NCBI RefSeq assembly: GCF_019175385.1
Contig: NC_083341.1
Location: 21,956,203 to 22,020,202, forward strand
Length of the DNA stretch: 64,000 bases
DNA from: Lycium barbarum
Taxonomy: Eukaryota; Streptophyta; Magnoliopsida; Solanales; Solanaceae
Reading direction: 5' to 3'
Made by a program: the position numbers and the translations under genes. The notes below the pieces were generated by a model that worked only from the letters and a program-made list of their open reading frames with translations, was not told the DNA's origin and did not search any database. Below, one piece after another: positions 1 through 12,074 of this stretch. Position 1 is the stretch's first letter; the number at the start of each line of letters is the position of its first letter.

Positions 1-461
1 GCACGCTTTGCGGTTGCATCTGCGAGCCGCATGTTGCGCCGCAAAGTGCGCCAGAACGTGATATTCTGCCCCGAACTGTCTGTCGTAAAATGGCCATAAC
101 TTTTGATCCCAATATGCTGTGAGGGCCTACCACCTATGGTTGGAAAGATCTTTCAATTATATACAACTTTTATCCAGTGGTGTTTTTCCCAAATGCTAAC
201 TTTATAACAGCGTTTTGGCCCCTCCAACCCAGATCATTACGAAGATGTTTCCTTAACTCGCCCTTTTGGAGGGCCTATGCTCATGTTTGGCTTATGGGTT
301 CTTCTTGAAACTTACTTGGCACTTCATTACCAATATGAGGGACATTATAATGCTTTTTTTTTTTTTAAAAAGTCATTAATACATCATTAGTTCGATACTC
401 ATAATGGTTCCTCGTCGGTCAGTTCACTGTGCACGAACGAAAATTTTTCCGAGTTGTAACA
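1..461 (-). mobile_element. LTR end of a further retroelement (fragment)
   Basis: The segment ends at 455-461 in TGTAACA. This is the same terminal motif that closes the gypsy-A and gypsy-B LTRs (2976-2982, 10683-10689, 18688-18694), and it follows a similar 'ttttcc/caag-gtgtaaca' context. In minus orientation this is the TG start of an LTR. The rest, including a GC-rich patch at 1-60 with several GCGC/GCAAAG motifs, does not match the other LTRs here. It is probably the U3 end of a different chromovirus that runs off the left edge. No coding sequence is visible. Confidence 0.5.
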
Positions 462-465
462 CGGT

Positions 466-1178
466 CACCCCTTGACATACTTTCACATAACATCTAGGTT
501 AGTCATAAATCAAATCATGCATTCTAGTCATCAATCAAACTAGTCCCATTGGACGACAGCATTCCTTATATCATCATAGACATCTATGCCACATCAATGT
601 ACATGGGCCAACGAGGCCAACAAAATGATATACAAAATATAGGATGACAAGGCCAAACACATCTAACCACCTAAACATGTCTACGAGACTCTACGGAGAG
701 TATAACATATCACATGAGCGGGACAGGACCCCGCTATGCCCATAATTATGTACACAAAAGAATAAGTACCCAAAAGCTATAGCTCCGAATGAAATAGAGC
801 TCCGCTATATAGTCCCTGAGAATATAGATATGGATCAAGCCAGTCTACCTGTGCTCCTGTGGGCATGACGCAGCGTCCACAAACAAAAGGACATCAGTAT
901 GAAGAATGTACTGAGTATGTAAAGCATGATCAATATCAATATGAAAGCATAATAGTCAACATATGATATAGCATAGCATGGGAGATAATAATATCGTCGT
1001 CATAGCACTTACTTGCTTTCCACAAGGACATTCCATTTCTATTGCATATCCGTGCCCATACATCCATATCCGTACTTATTTACCTTCACATTTGTTTCCG
1101 TATTCGTATTCATATTTCCATTCATACTCATATTCATAACATATTCGTACTCATATTGATGTCATATACATAGCATAT

Positions 1179-1215
<37 letters not shown>

Positions 1216-2982
1216 GCCTGCCCGACCATAAAGGTTCGGTGTTTCATACATAATTAGCCAGCCAAGGCTCAAGGTTATACATACCTGGCCCTACCAAGGC
1301 ATCAGGGTTATCCGTATCATCTGCAGAGGTGTGCGCGCATTACGTAATCATATACATACTCTATACATATTCATATACATATATCCTGCCCGTCATCATA
1401 AGCTCGGGGTCTTATTATAGCCCTTCATAGGCACACATACATATAATAGCTCATAGGCATCTTTAGCATCATATTATTCTTATCATCATTACTATCATTA
1501 TCACTATCATCGTCATTATTATTATCATTACATCTATCTTATAGGCTTACTCGTCATGTGAGGAACTTAGTACAATCGTAGCATATGAAGAATCGTGAGC
1601 TTACTAGCTCGAAAGATCAATCATTTGAAGAAAACATAGACTTATAGAAGATTTAGACGTTTGGCCAAGGAACCATGCCTTATGAAAGAAGGGTTAGCCT
1701 TACATACCTTTCCGATCAACTATTCTATACTTGCACGTTCTCCTCCGAAGCTCACGTGTCTACCTTCATTAAAGCCATACTATCGTTAGAATCGACAACT
1801 AGCACACACGGCTAAAGCTAGAGAAAATCGGATAGCATCTCCTTTATTTATACAACATTCCTCCATATTGTAATTCAACTCCCAAACTTCAAAAATACAT
1901 TCACAATATCATAACAATAGCCATTAATCATCTATATTAACCACATTATCTAGATTTCTTAATTCGCTCCTAGTTCACCCATATTCATGGTCATATCACC
2001 CGACTTCATCCATTCATATAAAATGACCATTTTCATGATCTTAACATCATTTATAACACATTCATATCACGACACAACAAGAATCACAATTCAATTCAAA
2101 CTATTTCTCAAAACGTCACTATTCATCATTCATGACCCATTTTACCATATTCTTTCACAATCCAAGTATTTCAACTCTCCAATGCCTCAAACAGCATATA
2201 AATATCATGAATCTTACCTTAGATGTTGTAGGAACAATCCTTAGTTGATAATACTCCACTTGAGCAAAAACCCTAGTTTTCCTTCAATGAGATTTCTTGT
2301 CTTGAATGATCTTAATGGGTTTTCTTACACTTGATTCACTTGGTTTATGTTGTTGATCACTAAAAACCCCTAAAAAATTGTGGAATATATGTAGAGAGAT
2401 GTTTTTAGAGAGAAGGGGTGTCAAGGTAAATGAAATGAAATATAACTTGGCCCTTTCATTTATTGAGCCAAAATCTGTCCCGACCAAATATACGGACCAA
2501 CATGCAGTCTGTATAAATTATACTGGCCGTATGTTGGGTCGTACAATTGGTCCAGAAACTTTTGCCTTGCTAGGATGATTATACGGTCCCAAACATACGG
2601 ACCGTATAAATTATACGGCCAGGATGTTTGGCCGTATAATCCCTAGTGATCCCGAAGTTCGTTTCGTTGATTCGTTTGATCTCCAATCCTTATGGAACCT
2701 TCTTAACACTTGTTCAACACTTCAATACCAATATAAGGGATGTTATCACTCTTCTCCAAGACATCTTTAAAGCCTCGCTAGCTTGTTATTCGTATTTCCT
2801 TTCCGATACTTATTAAATACTTTGCCTTCTCTTGGCAATCCTCTTTCCCCATCTCTAACATCTTTGAAATCTTATCTAGAGTTAGTCGAGCGTCATCCCT
2901 TACTCATGAACATATCGCATACTCATACTCATCACTATTCTATTCACCTATGCATCAACGGAAGATTTTTCGAGGTGTAACA
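466..2982 (-). repeat. gypsy-A 3' LTR (left copy, outer end missing)
   Basis: Collinear with 8190-10689 from 'caccccttgacatac' to the terminal TGTAACA. It lacks the first ~50 bp of the partner LTR (TGTCACGACC...cccggg) and instead abuts another LTR terminus at 461. It contains an (AC)n(AT)n tract (1179-1214) and a cluster of TACGGTCCGTAT-like palindromes at 2490-2645. By eye the two LTRs differ by a few percent plus small indels. Confidence 0.9.
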
Positions 2983-2995
2983 TTCTCCTCCCCTT
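2983..2995 (-). promoter_or_regulatory. gypsy-A polypurine tract
   Basis: On the minus strand AAGGGGAGGAGAA sits directly before the 3' LTR start TGTTACA. This is the position of the plus-strand primer for reverse transcription. It is nearly identical to the gypsy-B tract at 18695-18710. Confidence 0.8.
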
Positions 2996-3186
2996 AAGAA
3001 TATTCGTCCTCGAATGTTAAAGTCATCGGGGATTCTATAAAAATTTCGCCGGAGTTTCCCCTATAATATAGCACTACCATCCTGTCACAACAATCCATAA
3101 TAAAAATGCCTCACAGGGCAACAACATAATAGCAATAGGATTTGGCCACACACGACCCAAAAACATAAAAGGAAAACATACATACC

Positions 3187-4500
3187 TTATGATCTCGATA
3201 TCTCACCTCGGGTCTCTTCCAAGGGATGAAATAAATGTGGGTAGTTGGATCTCATGATCTCTTCCGCTTCCCATATCATTTCTTCTCGTTTACTGCTTCT
3301 CCATAGAACCTTAACTGAGGCCACTTCTTTGTTTCTAAGCCTCCGTACTTGCCTATCTAGTATGACAATGGGTATTTCTTCATAAGTTAACTTTTCTGTC
3401 ATTTGAACATCATTTACTGGGACAATCCTCGTAGGATCTACAACGCATTTGCGAAGCATCGAGACATGAAACACTGGATGAACTGACTCTAATTCCTGAG
3501 GTAAATCTAGCTCATAGGCCACTTTGCCTATTTTTCGCACAATCTCATATGGCCCAATGTACCGGGGACTAAGCTTCCCCTTTTTGCCAAATCTCATAAC
3601 GCCCTTCATTGGCGACACTCTCAATAATACCCAATCTTTAACTTGGAACTCTAAGTCCCTTCGATGATTATCCGCATAAGACCTCTGACGACTTTGAGCC
3701 GCTAATAATCGATCTCGTATGAGCTTAACATTCTCTATGGCTTGCTGGACCAAGTCTGGTCCTACCAATTTAGCTTCTCCAATTTCAAACCACCCAATTG
3801 GGGATCTACACTTTCGCCCATATAAAGCCTCATACGACGCCATTTGAATGCTAGAATGATAACTATTATTGTAAGCAAATTCAACGAGTGGCAAATGATC
3901 ATCCCAACTACCTCCAAAATCTATCATACATATCTTCAAGAGTCTGAATAGTACGTTCAGCTTGTCCACCGGTCTGTGGATGAAATGTTGTGCTAAGGCT
4001 CACTCGGGTCCCTAAATCCTCTTGGAAATACTCCCAAAATTCACCTATAAACTGAGTCCCTCTGTCTGAGATAATAGATACGCGAACTCCATGGAGTCTC
4101 ACTATCTCTTTAACATACAACTTTGCATAATCTTCTGCCACATACGTCGTTCTGACTGGTAAGAAATGAGCTGACTTTGTGAGTCTATTTACAATCACCC
4201 ATATAGAATCATACTTACGTCGAGAACGAGGTAAGCCTGTGATGAAATCCATGCTAGTCACTTCCCACTTCCAAGTTGGGATTTCTATAGCTTGTAACAA
4301 TCTGCCCGGCTTTTGGTGCTCTATTTTCACTTGTTGACAGTTGGGACATTGAGCTACAAATTCTGCTACATCTTTCTTCATCCCGTTCCACTAGTGTATA
4401 GACTTAAGGTCATCATAAATTTTCGTTGCTCCGGGATGGATAGAATAACAGGAACAATGAGTTTCTCTCAATATTTAGTGGCGTAGCCCCGCCACATCGG
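3187..4500 (-). pseudogene. gypsy-A integrase with chromodomain-like C-terminus (broken)
   Basis: Retroviral-type integrase that would insert the cDNA. The HHCC zinc finger region is at about 4330-4470 (H..SIHPGATK..., CPNCQQVK) with an in-frame TAG before 'WNGMKKDVAEF'. The DDE core follows: D in TSMDFITGLP, D in IISDRGTQF, E in GQAERTIQTLED. At about 3960 the frame shifts because roughly 11 bp are missing between 'LEDM' and 'IDFGGSWD' relative to the homologous codons of gypsy-C. The second frame (3969-3187) carries the C-terminal domain (FGKKGKLSPRYIGPYEIV) and chromodomain-like tail. It cannot make a functional protein as it stands. Confidence 0.92.
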
Positions 4501-4673
4501 GAACACATAATCTGCCTCGACATCGAAGAACTCCGTCTCCCAAGATATCAAATGATGACCCCTCTTTCTGAGAGAGCGTATCTCTGTACTGTACTAGCAT
4601 GGCATCCTCATATTGTCACGCTTTCACTTCCGCCATTAGCGACGAAACATGCTGAATTCTGAATGGTAGTTCC

Positions 4674-6113
4674 CTAGCTACCCGAATCCATCGCTCGGAC
4701 TCCTAGAATAGCTAACTGCTGGAGCTTTCGAGTCATTTCTCTCTTTTCTTGTCGCACTTCGCATAGACTTCCCATAGATCTGCGGCTAAGAGCATCAGCC
4801 ACAACATTTTCCTTTCCAGGGTGATACAAGATATCAACATCATAATCTTTTAGCAATTCCAACCATCGTCGTTGTCGCAAATTCAACTCTTTCTGCGTGA
4901 ACATATACTGAAGACTCTTATGATCTGTATAAATATCCACATGGACACCATATAAATAATGTATCAATATATTTAATGCATGAACCACTGCATCCAATTC
5001 TAAATCATGGGTCGGATAATTCTGTTCATGTTTCCGTAATTGCCTTGAAGCATACGCAACCACCTTGCCATGTTGCATCAATAGACAGCCTAGCCCAACA
5101 CCTGAAGCATCGCAATATACAATATATCCTTCCAATCCCTCGGGAAGTGTCAAGACTGGGGCGGAAGTCAGTCTATTTTTCAACTCTTGAAAACTGCGTT
5201 TACGAGCATTTGTCCATTGAAACTTTGCTGATTTCTGAGACAACTTGGTGAGTGGCACAGAAATAGAAGAAAAACCCTCAACAAATCGCCTATAATAACC
5301 AGCTAAGCCCAAAAAGCTACGAACCTCCGTAGGAGTCGTGGGCCTTGGCCAAGTCTTCACAGCCTCAATCTTTTGGCTATCCACTCGAATGCCATCGGCT
5401 GCAACAATATGCCCTAGAAACATCACTGAGTTTAACCAAAACTCACATTTAGAAAATTTTACAAACAAATCTCGAGTTCGAAGAACTCCAAGGACAATAC
5501 GCAAATGATCCGCATGTTCTGCCTCGGATCTAAAATACACCAAGGTATCATCGATGAATACAATCACGAACAAATCCAGAAAGGGCCTGAACACATCGTT
5601 TATCAAGTCCATAAACACTGTCGGCACATTAGTTAGCCTAAACGACATTACTCGGAACTCAAAATGGCTGTATCTTGTTCTGAAGGCTGTCTTAGGGATA
5701 TCTTTCTCCCTAACTCTCACTTGGTGATACCCGAACCTCAAATCGATCTTTGAAAATCATTTGGCACCTTGCAATTGATCAAATAATTCATCAATCCTCG
5801 GGATAAGATATTTGTTCTTAATCGTCACCTTATTCAATTGTCGATAATCAATGCACATCCTCAAAGATCCATCTTTCTTTTGGACAAACAATATGGGTGC
5901 TCCCCACGGGGATGAACTAGGCCTAATAAAGCCTTTCTCAAGCAAGTCTTTTAATTGCTCATTCAATTCTTTCAATTCTGCATGCGCCATTCTATAAGGA
6001 GGAATAGATATGGGCTTAGTGTCTGACAACACATCGATAGCAAAATCAATCTCCCGCTCGGGAGGAAGGCCTGGAAGCTCTTCCGGGAATACGTCCAGAA
6101 ATTCATTCACCAC
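4674..6113 (-). pseudogene. gypsy-A reverse transcriptase-RNase H (broken)
   Basis: Copies the element RNA into cDNA. The N-terminal part (6113-5757) has the fingers/palm entry motifs, including [20 protein letters not shown] and DYRQLN. One in-frame TGA replaces the Cys or similar residue of 'GAKxFSKIDLR'. The rest (5741-4674) carries the catalytic box as [10 protein letters not shown], where the family usually has FIDDILVYS, then [10 protein letters not shown]. RNase H runs from [10 protein letters not shown] through ELDAVVHAL and YTDHKSLQY to [15 protein letters not shown]. The frame is lost just past 4674. Confidence 0.93.
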
Positions 6114-6152
6114 TGGAACTAACTGTAGAGTCGGCGACTCAGCTTCTACATC

Positions 6153-6608
6153 TTAAACTCGTACTAAATGATAAATGCACCCTTTCGTGATCATTTTTCT
6201 TACCTTTAGATAGGAAATAAACCTACCTTTTGGTGATGCCGTATTCCCTTTCCATTTTAGAATTGGTTCTCCTGAAAATTGGAAACGAACCATTTTCATT
6301 CTACAATCAACATTGGCGTAACAAGAAGCCAACCAATCGATGCCCATAATGACATCAAAGTCTACCATTTCTAATTCATGCAAATCGATCATAGTACGAC
6401 GATCATAAATCACAATTACACAATCTCTATACACTCGGCTAGCTATCACCGATTCACAACCGGGTGTAGACACCGCAAAAGATTTGGTTGACTCCGGCTC
6501 GACTTTAAATCTACCCGCAATATATGGAGTAACATAGGATAATGTGGAGCCCCGATCAATCAAAGCATATACATCATGAGAGGATGCTGATAATATACCT
6601 GTGACCAT
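6153..6608 (-). pseudogene. gypsy-A aspartic protease (broken)
   Basis: Retropepsin-like domain that would cleave the Gag-Pol polyprotein. The active-site loop reads ALIDRGSTLSYVTP, with Arg where the family has Ser or Pro (D-S/T/P-G-S). The second conserved block is DFDVIMGIDWLASCYANVDC. It is in frame with gag upstream (stop TAA at 6627-6629, consistent with CAA to TAA) and with RT downstream (stop TAA near 6150). Confidence 0.88.
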
Positions 6609-6629
6609 GTCAGGAGAAGACTCAAGATC

Positions 6630-7943
6630 TTAGCGTCCAGCCAAAGCATAAATACGGTGCTGAGGACCGCTAGAACTGGGAGCTCTCCCTCTGCCTCTAC
6701 CATGGCCGACTGGCGCATGTGAATCTGGCCCCATAGGGCGTACAGATGCTGAAGATTCGGCTACCGACCCTGAAGGCTGGATCCTACCTCTACCATGTAC
6801 TGAGGGGCAATCACGCATGATATGGCCTGGTCGACCACATGAATAGCAAACAACTGCACCCAATTGGCATCGACCCCAATGCAACTTCCTACACTGGGAA
6901 CATCATAGTGTGGCTGGCCTTGCCTGACCCGAATCATCTTTAATCTAAGACCCTAAAAAACTCTGACTCGGCCCTGAACAAGTAGATCTATCAAATCTCT
7001 GGCTTGAAAATCGCGGAGGTGCACTGGTCATAGAATAGCTTGAATGTCTAGAAAACTGCTGCATGTGCCCACCTCTGAACTCGCTCATTGGACCCGAAGA
7101 TCTAGACCTCTTGCTATGTCCCTTATCTTGCTCACGTTCACTTCTTTGCTGTTGCAAACTTTCTTCTAAGTTCTGAGCATGAGCCTGAATGCGTGCAATA
7201 TCCATATTGTCCTAAAGGGACGCAGTCAAGCATCTATTCATCAAATGTGGCCCTAGGCCTTTCACGAATCGGTGCACTCGGTCACCTATATCCGCTACCA
7301 TGGCTGAAGCATAACTAGACAAGGAATTAAAGCGGAGACTATACTCTACAGCACTTATACTACCTTGTCTCAAATTTAAGAACTTATCGGCTCTAGCTCG
7401 CCGAACTTCTGGAGGCATATAGTGTCGGAGAAAAGCATTCACAAACTCTTGCCATACCGGGAGAGGTGCATTGGCTCCCCGTGAAGCCATCCAAACCGTA
7501 TACCATTGGATCGAGACATCTCTCAATCTATATGACGTTAACTCCACCGACTCGGTGTCTGAAGCATGTATCAATTGAAGTGCCCTCAACATACCATCAA
7601 TGAAATTCTCAGGGTCCTCTTCCGGCTTTGACCCAAAGAATTTCGGAGGGTTCAAGGTAATAAAATCACGGGCCCTTACACTAATAGCCCTGTCACCCTG
7701 CCCTGTACTCTGCCGCTGAGTCTGAGCAGAAACCAACTGAGTAAGCAAATGTATGGCCTCTTTGACGTCTTGGCCTGAAGCATCCGGTGGAGGAACCGGA
7801 GGTGCTGGAGCTGGGGCTGAGGCTCCCTCACGCTCCTCAGTAATAGGCACTGTCTGGAAGGACTGAGATTGAGCCGCATTCTGGGACTCACTTTCCTCTA
7901 CTACCGGTAACACTTTCTCTTTATAGGCATTTCTGAAATACAC
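6630..7943 (-). pseudogene. gypsy-A Gag (three in-frame stops)
   Basis: Capsid/nucleocapsid protein. The start at 7943 gives a Pro-rich N-terminus (APAPAPPVPPPDASGQDV). The retrotransposon gag domain includes NPPKFFGSKPEEDPENFID, WQEFVNAFLRHYMPPEVRRA and EYSLRFNSLSSYA. A zinc knuckle CYSCGRPGHIMRDC (CX2CX4HX4C) lies at about 6830-6870. Stops interrupt the same frame near 7209-7211 (TAG), 6942-6944 (TAG) and 6885-6887 (TGA). At least the first is what CAG to TAG would give. Confidence 0.93.
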
Positions 7944-8125
7944 AATACACGATTAAGGAACAAGAATTTCTTATATCATAGCTCTATCGCACGATTCTTA
8001 TGAAGAAAGAAGGTCATTCATTCCTAAAATATCCGCAGCTTCTTGTTTATAAGTGTGGCGCGCAACACACCCATAACCAAGATTCTACTAGACACGGCTC
8101 GTAGACACACCCTAGGACTGAACTA

Positions 8126-8139
8126 CTCTGATACCACTT
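8126..8139 (-). promoter_or_regulatory. gypsy-A primer binding site (initiator tRNA-Met type)
   Basis: The minus strand reads TGGTATCAGAGTAG two bases inside the 5' LTR. This is complementary to the 3' end of plant initiator tRNA-Met, with one change from the usual TGGTATCAGAGC. Confidence 0.85.
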
Positions 8140-8140
8140 T

Positions 8141-10689
8141 TGTCACGACCAGACTAGGAAGCCGCGACGAGCACCCGGTGCTATCCAACCCGGGCACCCC
8201 TTGACATACTTTCACATAACATCTAGGTGAGCCATAAATCAAATCATGCATTCTAGTCATCAATCATACTAGTCCCATTGGACGACAGCATTCCTTATAT
8301 CATCATAGACATCTTTGACACATCAATGTACATGGGCCAACGAGGCCAACAAAATGATATACAAAATATAGGCCGACAAGGCCAAACACATCTAACCACC
8401 TACACATGTATATGAGCCTCTACGGAGAGTACAACATATCACATGAGCGGGACAGGACCCCGCTATGCCCATAATTATGTACACAAAAGAATAAGTACCC
8501 AAAAGCTATAGCTCCGAATGAAATAGAGCTCCGCTATATAGTCCCTGAGAATATAGCTATGGATCAAGCCAGTCTACCTGTGCACCTGCGGGCATGACGC
8601 AGCGTCCACAAACAAAAGGACATCAGTACGAAGAATGTACTAAGTATGTAAAGCATGATCAATATCAATATGAAAGCATAATAGTCAACATATGATATAG
8701 CATAACATGGGAGATAATAATATCGTCGTCATAGCACTTACTTGCTTTTCACAAGGACATTCAATTTCTATTGCATATCCGTGCCCATACATCCATATCC
8801 GTACTTATTTAACTTCACATTTGTTTCCGTATTCGTATTCATGTTTCCATTCATACTCATATTCATAACATATTCGTACTCATATTGATATCATATACAT
8901 AGCATATACACACACATATATATATATAGCCTGCCCGACCATAAAGGTTTGGTGTTTCATACATACTTAGCCAGCCAAGGCTCAAGGTTATACATACCTG
9001 GCCCTACCAAGGCATCAGGGTTATCTGTACCATCTGCAGAGGTGTGCGCGCGTTACGTAATCATATACATACTCTATACATATTCATATACATATATCCT
9101 GCCCGGCATCATAAGATCGGGGTCTTCTTATAGCCCTTCATAGGCACACATACATATAATAGCTCATAGGCATCTTTAGCATCATATTATCCTCATCATC
9201 ATTACTATCATTATCACTATTATCATCATTATCATTACATCTATCTTATAGGCTTACTCGTCATGTGAGGAACTTAGTACAATCGTAGCATATTAATCAT
9301 CGTGAGCTTACTAGCTCGGAAGATCAATCATTTGAAGAAAACATAGACTTATAGAAGATTTAGACGTTTGGACAAGGAACCTTGCCTTATGAAATAAGGT
9401 TTATCCTTACATACCTTTCCAATCAACTATTCTATACTTGCACGTTCTCCTCCGAAGCTCAAGTGTCTACCTTCATTAAAGTCATACTATCGTTAGAATC
9501 GACAACTAGCACACATGGCTAAAGCTAGAGAAAATGGGACAGCATCTCCTTTATTTATACAACATTCCTCCATATCATAATTCAACTCCTAAACGTCAAC
9601 AATACATTCACAATATCATAACAATAGCCATTAATCATTTACATTAACCACATTATCTAGATTTCTCAATTCGCTCCTAGTTCACTCATATTCATGGTCA
9701 TATCACCCGACTTCGTCCATTTATATACAATGACCATTTTCATGATCTTAACATCATTTTTAAAACATTCATATCACGACACAACAAGAATCACAATTCA
9801 ATTCAAACTATTTCTCAAAACGTCAATATTCATCATTCATGGCCCATTTTACCATATTCTTCCACAATCCAAGTATTTCAACTCTCCAATGCCTCAAACA
9901 GCATATAAATATCATGAATCTTACCTTAGATGTTGTAGGAACAAGCCTTAGTTGATAGTACTCCACTTGAGCAAAAACCCTAGTTTTGCTTCAATGAGAT
10001 TTCTTGTCTTGAATGATCTTAATGGATTTTCTTACACTTGATTCACTTGGTTTGTGTTGTTGATCACTAAAAACCCTTGAAAACTTGTCTAATATATGTA
10101 GAGAGATGTTTTTAGAGATAAGGGGTGTCAAGGGAAATGAAATGAAATATAACTTGGCCTTTTCATTTATTGAGCCAAAATCTATCCCGACCATATATAT
10201 GGACCAACATACGGTCCGTATAAATAGTACAGGCCGTATGTTGGGTCATACAATTGGTACAAAAACTTTTGCCTTGTTGGGATGATTATACGGTCCCAAA
10301 CATACGGACCGTATAAATTATACGGCCAGTATGTTTGGCCGTATAATCCCCAGTGATCCCGAAGTTCGTTTCGTTGATTCGTTTGATCTCCAATCCTTAT
10401 GGAACCTTCTTAACACTTATTCGAAACTTCAATACCAATCTAACGGATGTTATCACTCTTCTCCAAGACATCCTTAAAGCCTCGCTAGCTCGTTATTCGT
10501 ATTTTCTTTCCGATACTTATCAAATACTTTGCCTTCTCTTGGCAATCCTCTTCCCCCATCTCTAACATCTTTGAAATCTTATCTAGAGTTAGTCGAGTGT
10601 GATCGCTTACTCACGAACATATCGTATACTCATACTCATCACTAGTCTATTCACTTATGCATAAACGGAAGATTTTTCAAGATGTAACA
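8141..10689 (-). repeat. gypsy-A 5' LTR (complete, 2549 bp)
   Basis: Bounded by TGTCACGACC at 8141 and TGTAACA ending at 10689, so TG...CA on either strand. The inner end is followed by the PBS. It carries the same TACGGTCCGTAT palindrome cluster (10199-10350) as the left copy. The flanking five bases on the right (10690-10694) are gatat; the matching left flank is lost. Confidence 0.93.
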
Positions 10690-12074
10690 GATATCTCCAT
10701 CAGAGTCAACATTTGCACCTGAGATTTCTCTTGAGGCACCTGACATCTCAACATAGCCTCTTGAGGAGATGACACCAGGTTTTCCCTTCGGTTCCCTCTC
10801 ATCATCATTTTTACCTCGAGCTTCCTCATGTTTGCTTGCCCGTTTTCATGACCAATTGAGTGCTTGTACTACCCACAATATTTTATCCCCTGTCAAGATT
10901 TTTGATCTGTTGACCTACAGAGTTGTCGATTCTACTACGTTCAAGAGTCACCCCTTCATCTCTTTCACTCGATCTTTTTTACGAAGAGTCTGATGTTAAT
11001 AGATGTGAACACTCATTACTATCAATGGAGTCGTATTATTTACTTGAGTCAAACAGGGCAGATAGAGATGTAGATTTTCCCAAAATTCTGCAATTTCTGG
11101 TTCCAAGAGAGATAGAGATAGGGGATTTTGAGGTTGATTCACTAGTATTTTGGTCTGAAGAGGTTGGATTATTTGAGTATAATGACACAGGATCTATATT
11201 CTTAGGTTAGAGAGCGGTTAGTCACACTGACCAAGTGGTTGGTGGGGGAAGGAGATATAAAGCAGTTCAAAATAGAAGAGAAGAAGACGTTATGTAAGAG
11301 AGAGAGATGGAGATCAACGGTCTAAAAGTGAGAAAAAAAGAAAGACATTAGAGATGCTTTTAAGGTGACAGAGGTAGAGGTTCAAATGGAGTGCAAGAAG
11401 AGAAAACGAGTCAGTTCACGAATAAGGCCACTCTTCAGAAGAGACACATTCTATGAATAAGGTGACACTTAACTGATATGGCACCTTTTCATAGTTCAGA
11501 ACATATGTAAGTATTGAGAAGTCTACTAACCTAAGTTGCGGAGAGACCAGGTCTCTGCCATGTGTGTATACCTTCCTGTAGTGTCTCTTAATTTATGCTT
11601 TCAAGGTAATTTCTGACCGGGTTCTTCAACATTTCAAATATCCATATGTTACAGTTTCCTTCTTCTTTTGATCATTTTCCATCCTATGCTTTCATCGATT
11701 TTTCAATTCTTCCCATGGCTCAAATATCTCTGTCATTTGAAGTTTTCTTTTAACCACTGACGATTCTTGCCTGCGATATCTATCATCAAGGAAGTGTTCT
11801 TTCTTTTGTTTACCGAAGGAACACATTCTACTGTGAAGGCCTTGAGCAGAGACTTCTTTAGCTCAATTATGAGGTAGGAACTATTCATCAATCGTCTTGA
11901 CAACTTCATCCCTCCTCAGCCTGTAAATGATGTCACTGATCCGATTTAAGAACCCAAACCAGCTTGGATCCCTTGTAGTAATGGAAGGGATGAATTAAAC
12001 TTCTTTAGCCCAATCGACAGTACATTTCCCTTTTTTTTTTTTTTGAATTCCTTTCATTTGAGGACCGACTCCCT
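10690..12074. other. Unassigned stretch between gypsy-A and copia gag
   Basis: No homology is recognised on either strand. A 95-codon plus-strand open frame (10923-11210), rich in Asp/Glu/Ser, has no family motif. A purine-rich AG-repeat patch lies at 11255-11345, and a T13-15 tract at 12030-12045. On the minus strand it lies downstream of the copia gag, where protease and pol should be, so pol has been deleted or replaced here. Confidence 0.35.

Larger units (their letters stand above)
466..10689 (-). mobile_element. Ty3/gypsy chromovirus, Tekay-like (gypsy-A)
   Basis: A full-length but inactive LTR retrotransposon read on the minus strand. Order on that strand is 5' LTR (8141-10689), tRNA-Met-type PBS (8126-8139), gag (7943-6630), protease (6608-6153), RT/RNase H (6113-4674), integrase with chromodomain-like tail (about 4500-3187), PPT (2983-2995) and 3' LTR (466-2982). 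gag through RNase H lie in one frame, as is normal for chromoviruses, broken only by stop codons. Integrase is reached after a frameshift. The C-terminal 'VKVLWRSSKREEMIWEAEE' stretch is the chromodomain-type tail of Tekay/Del elements. The outer ~50 bp of the left LTR are missing, so no target duplication can be read. Confidence 0.93.

Noticed and set aside
8126..8139. tRNA-like GCTCTGATACCA strings (also 13924, 22785, 45227, 48513, 59192)
   Set aside because: They are primer binding sites complementary to tRNA-Met, not tRNA genes; no cloverleaf is present.
10923..11210. 95-codon plus-strand frame rich in Glu, Asp and Ser
   Set aside because: No domain, no neighbouring exon series, and it lies within retroelement debris; treated as chance.
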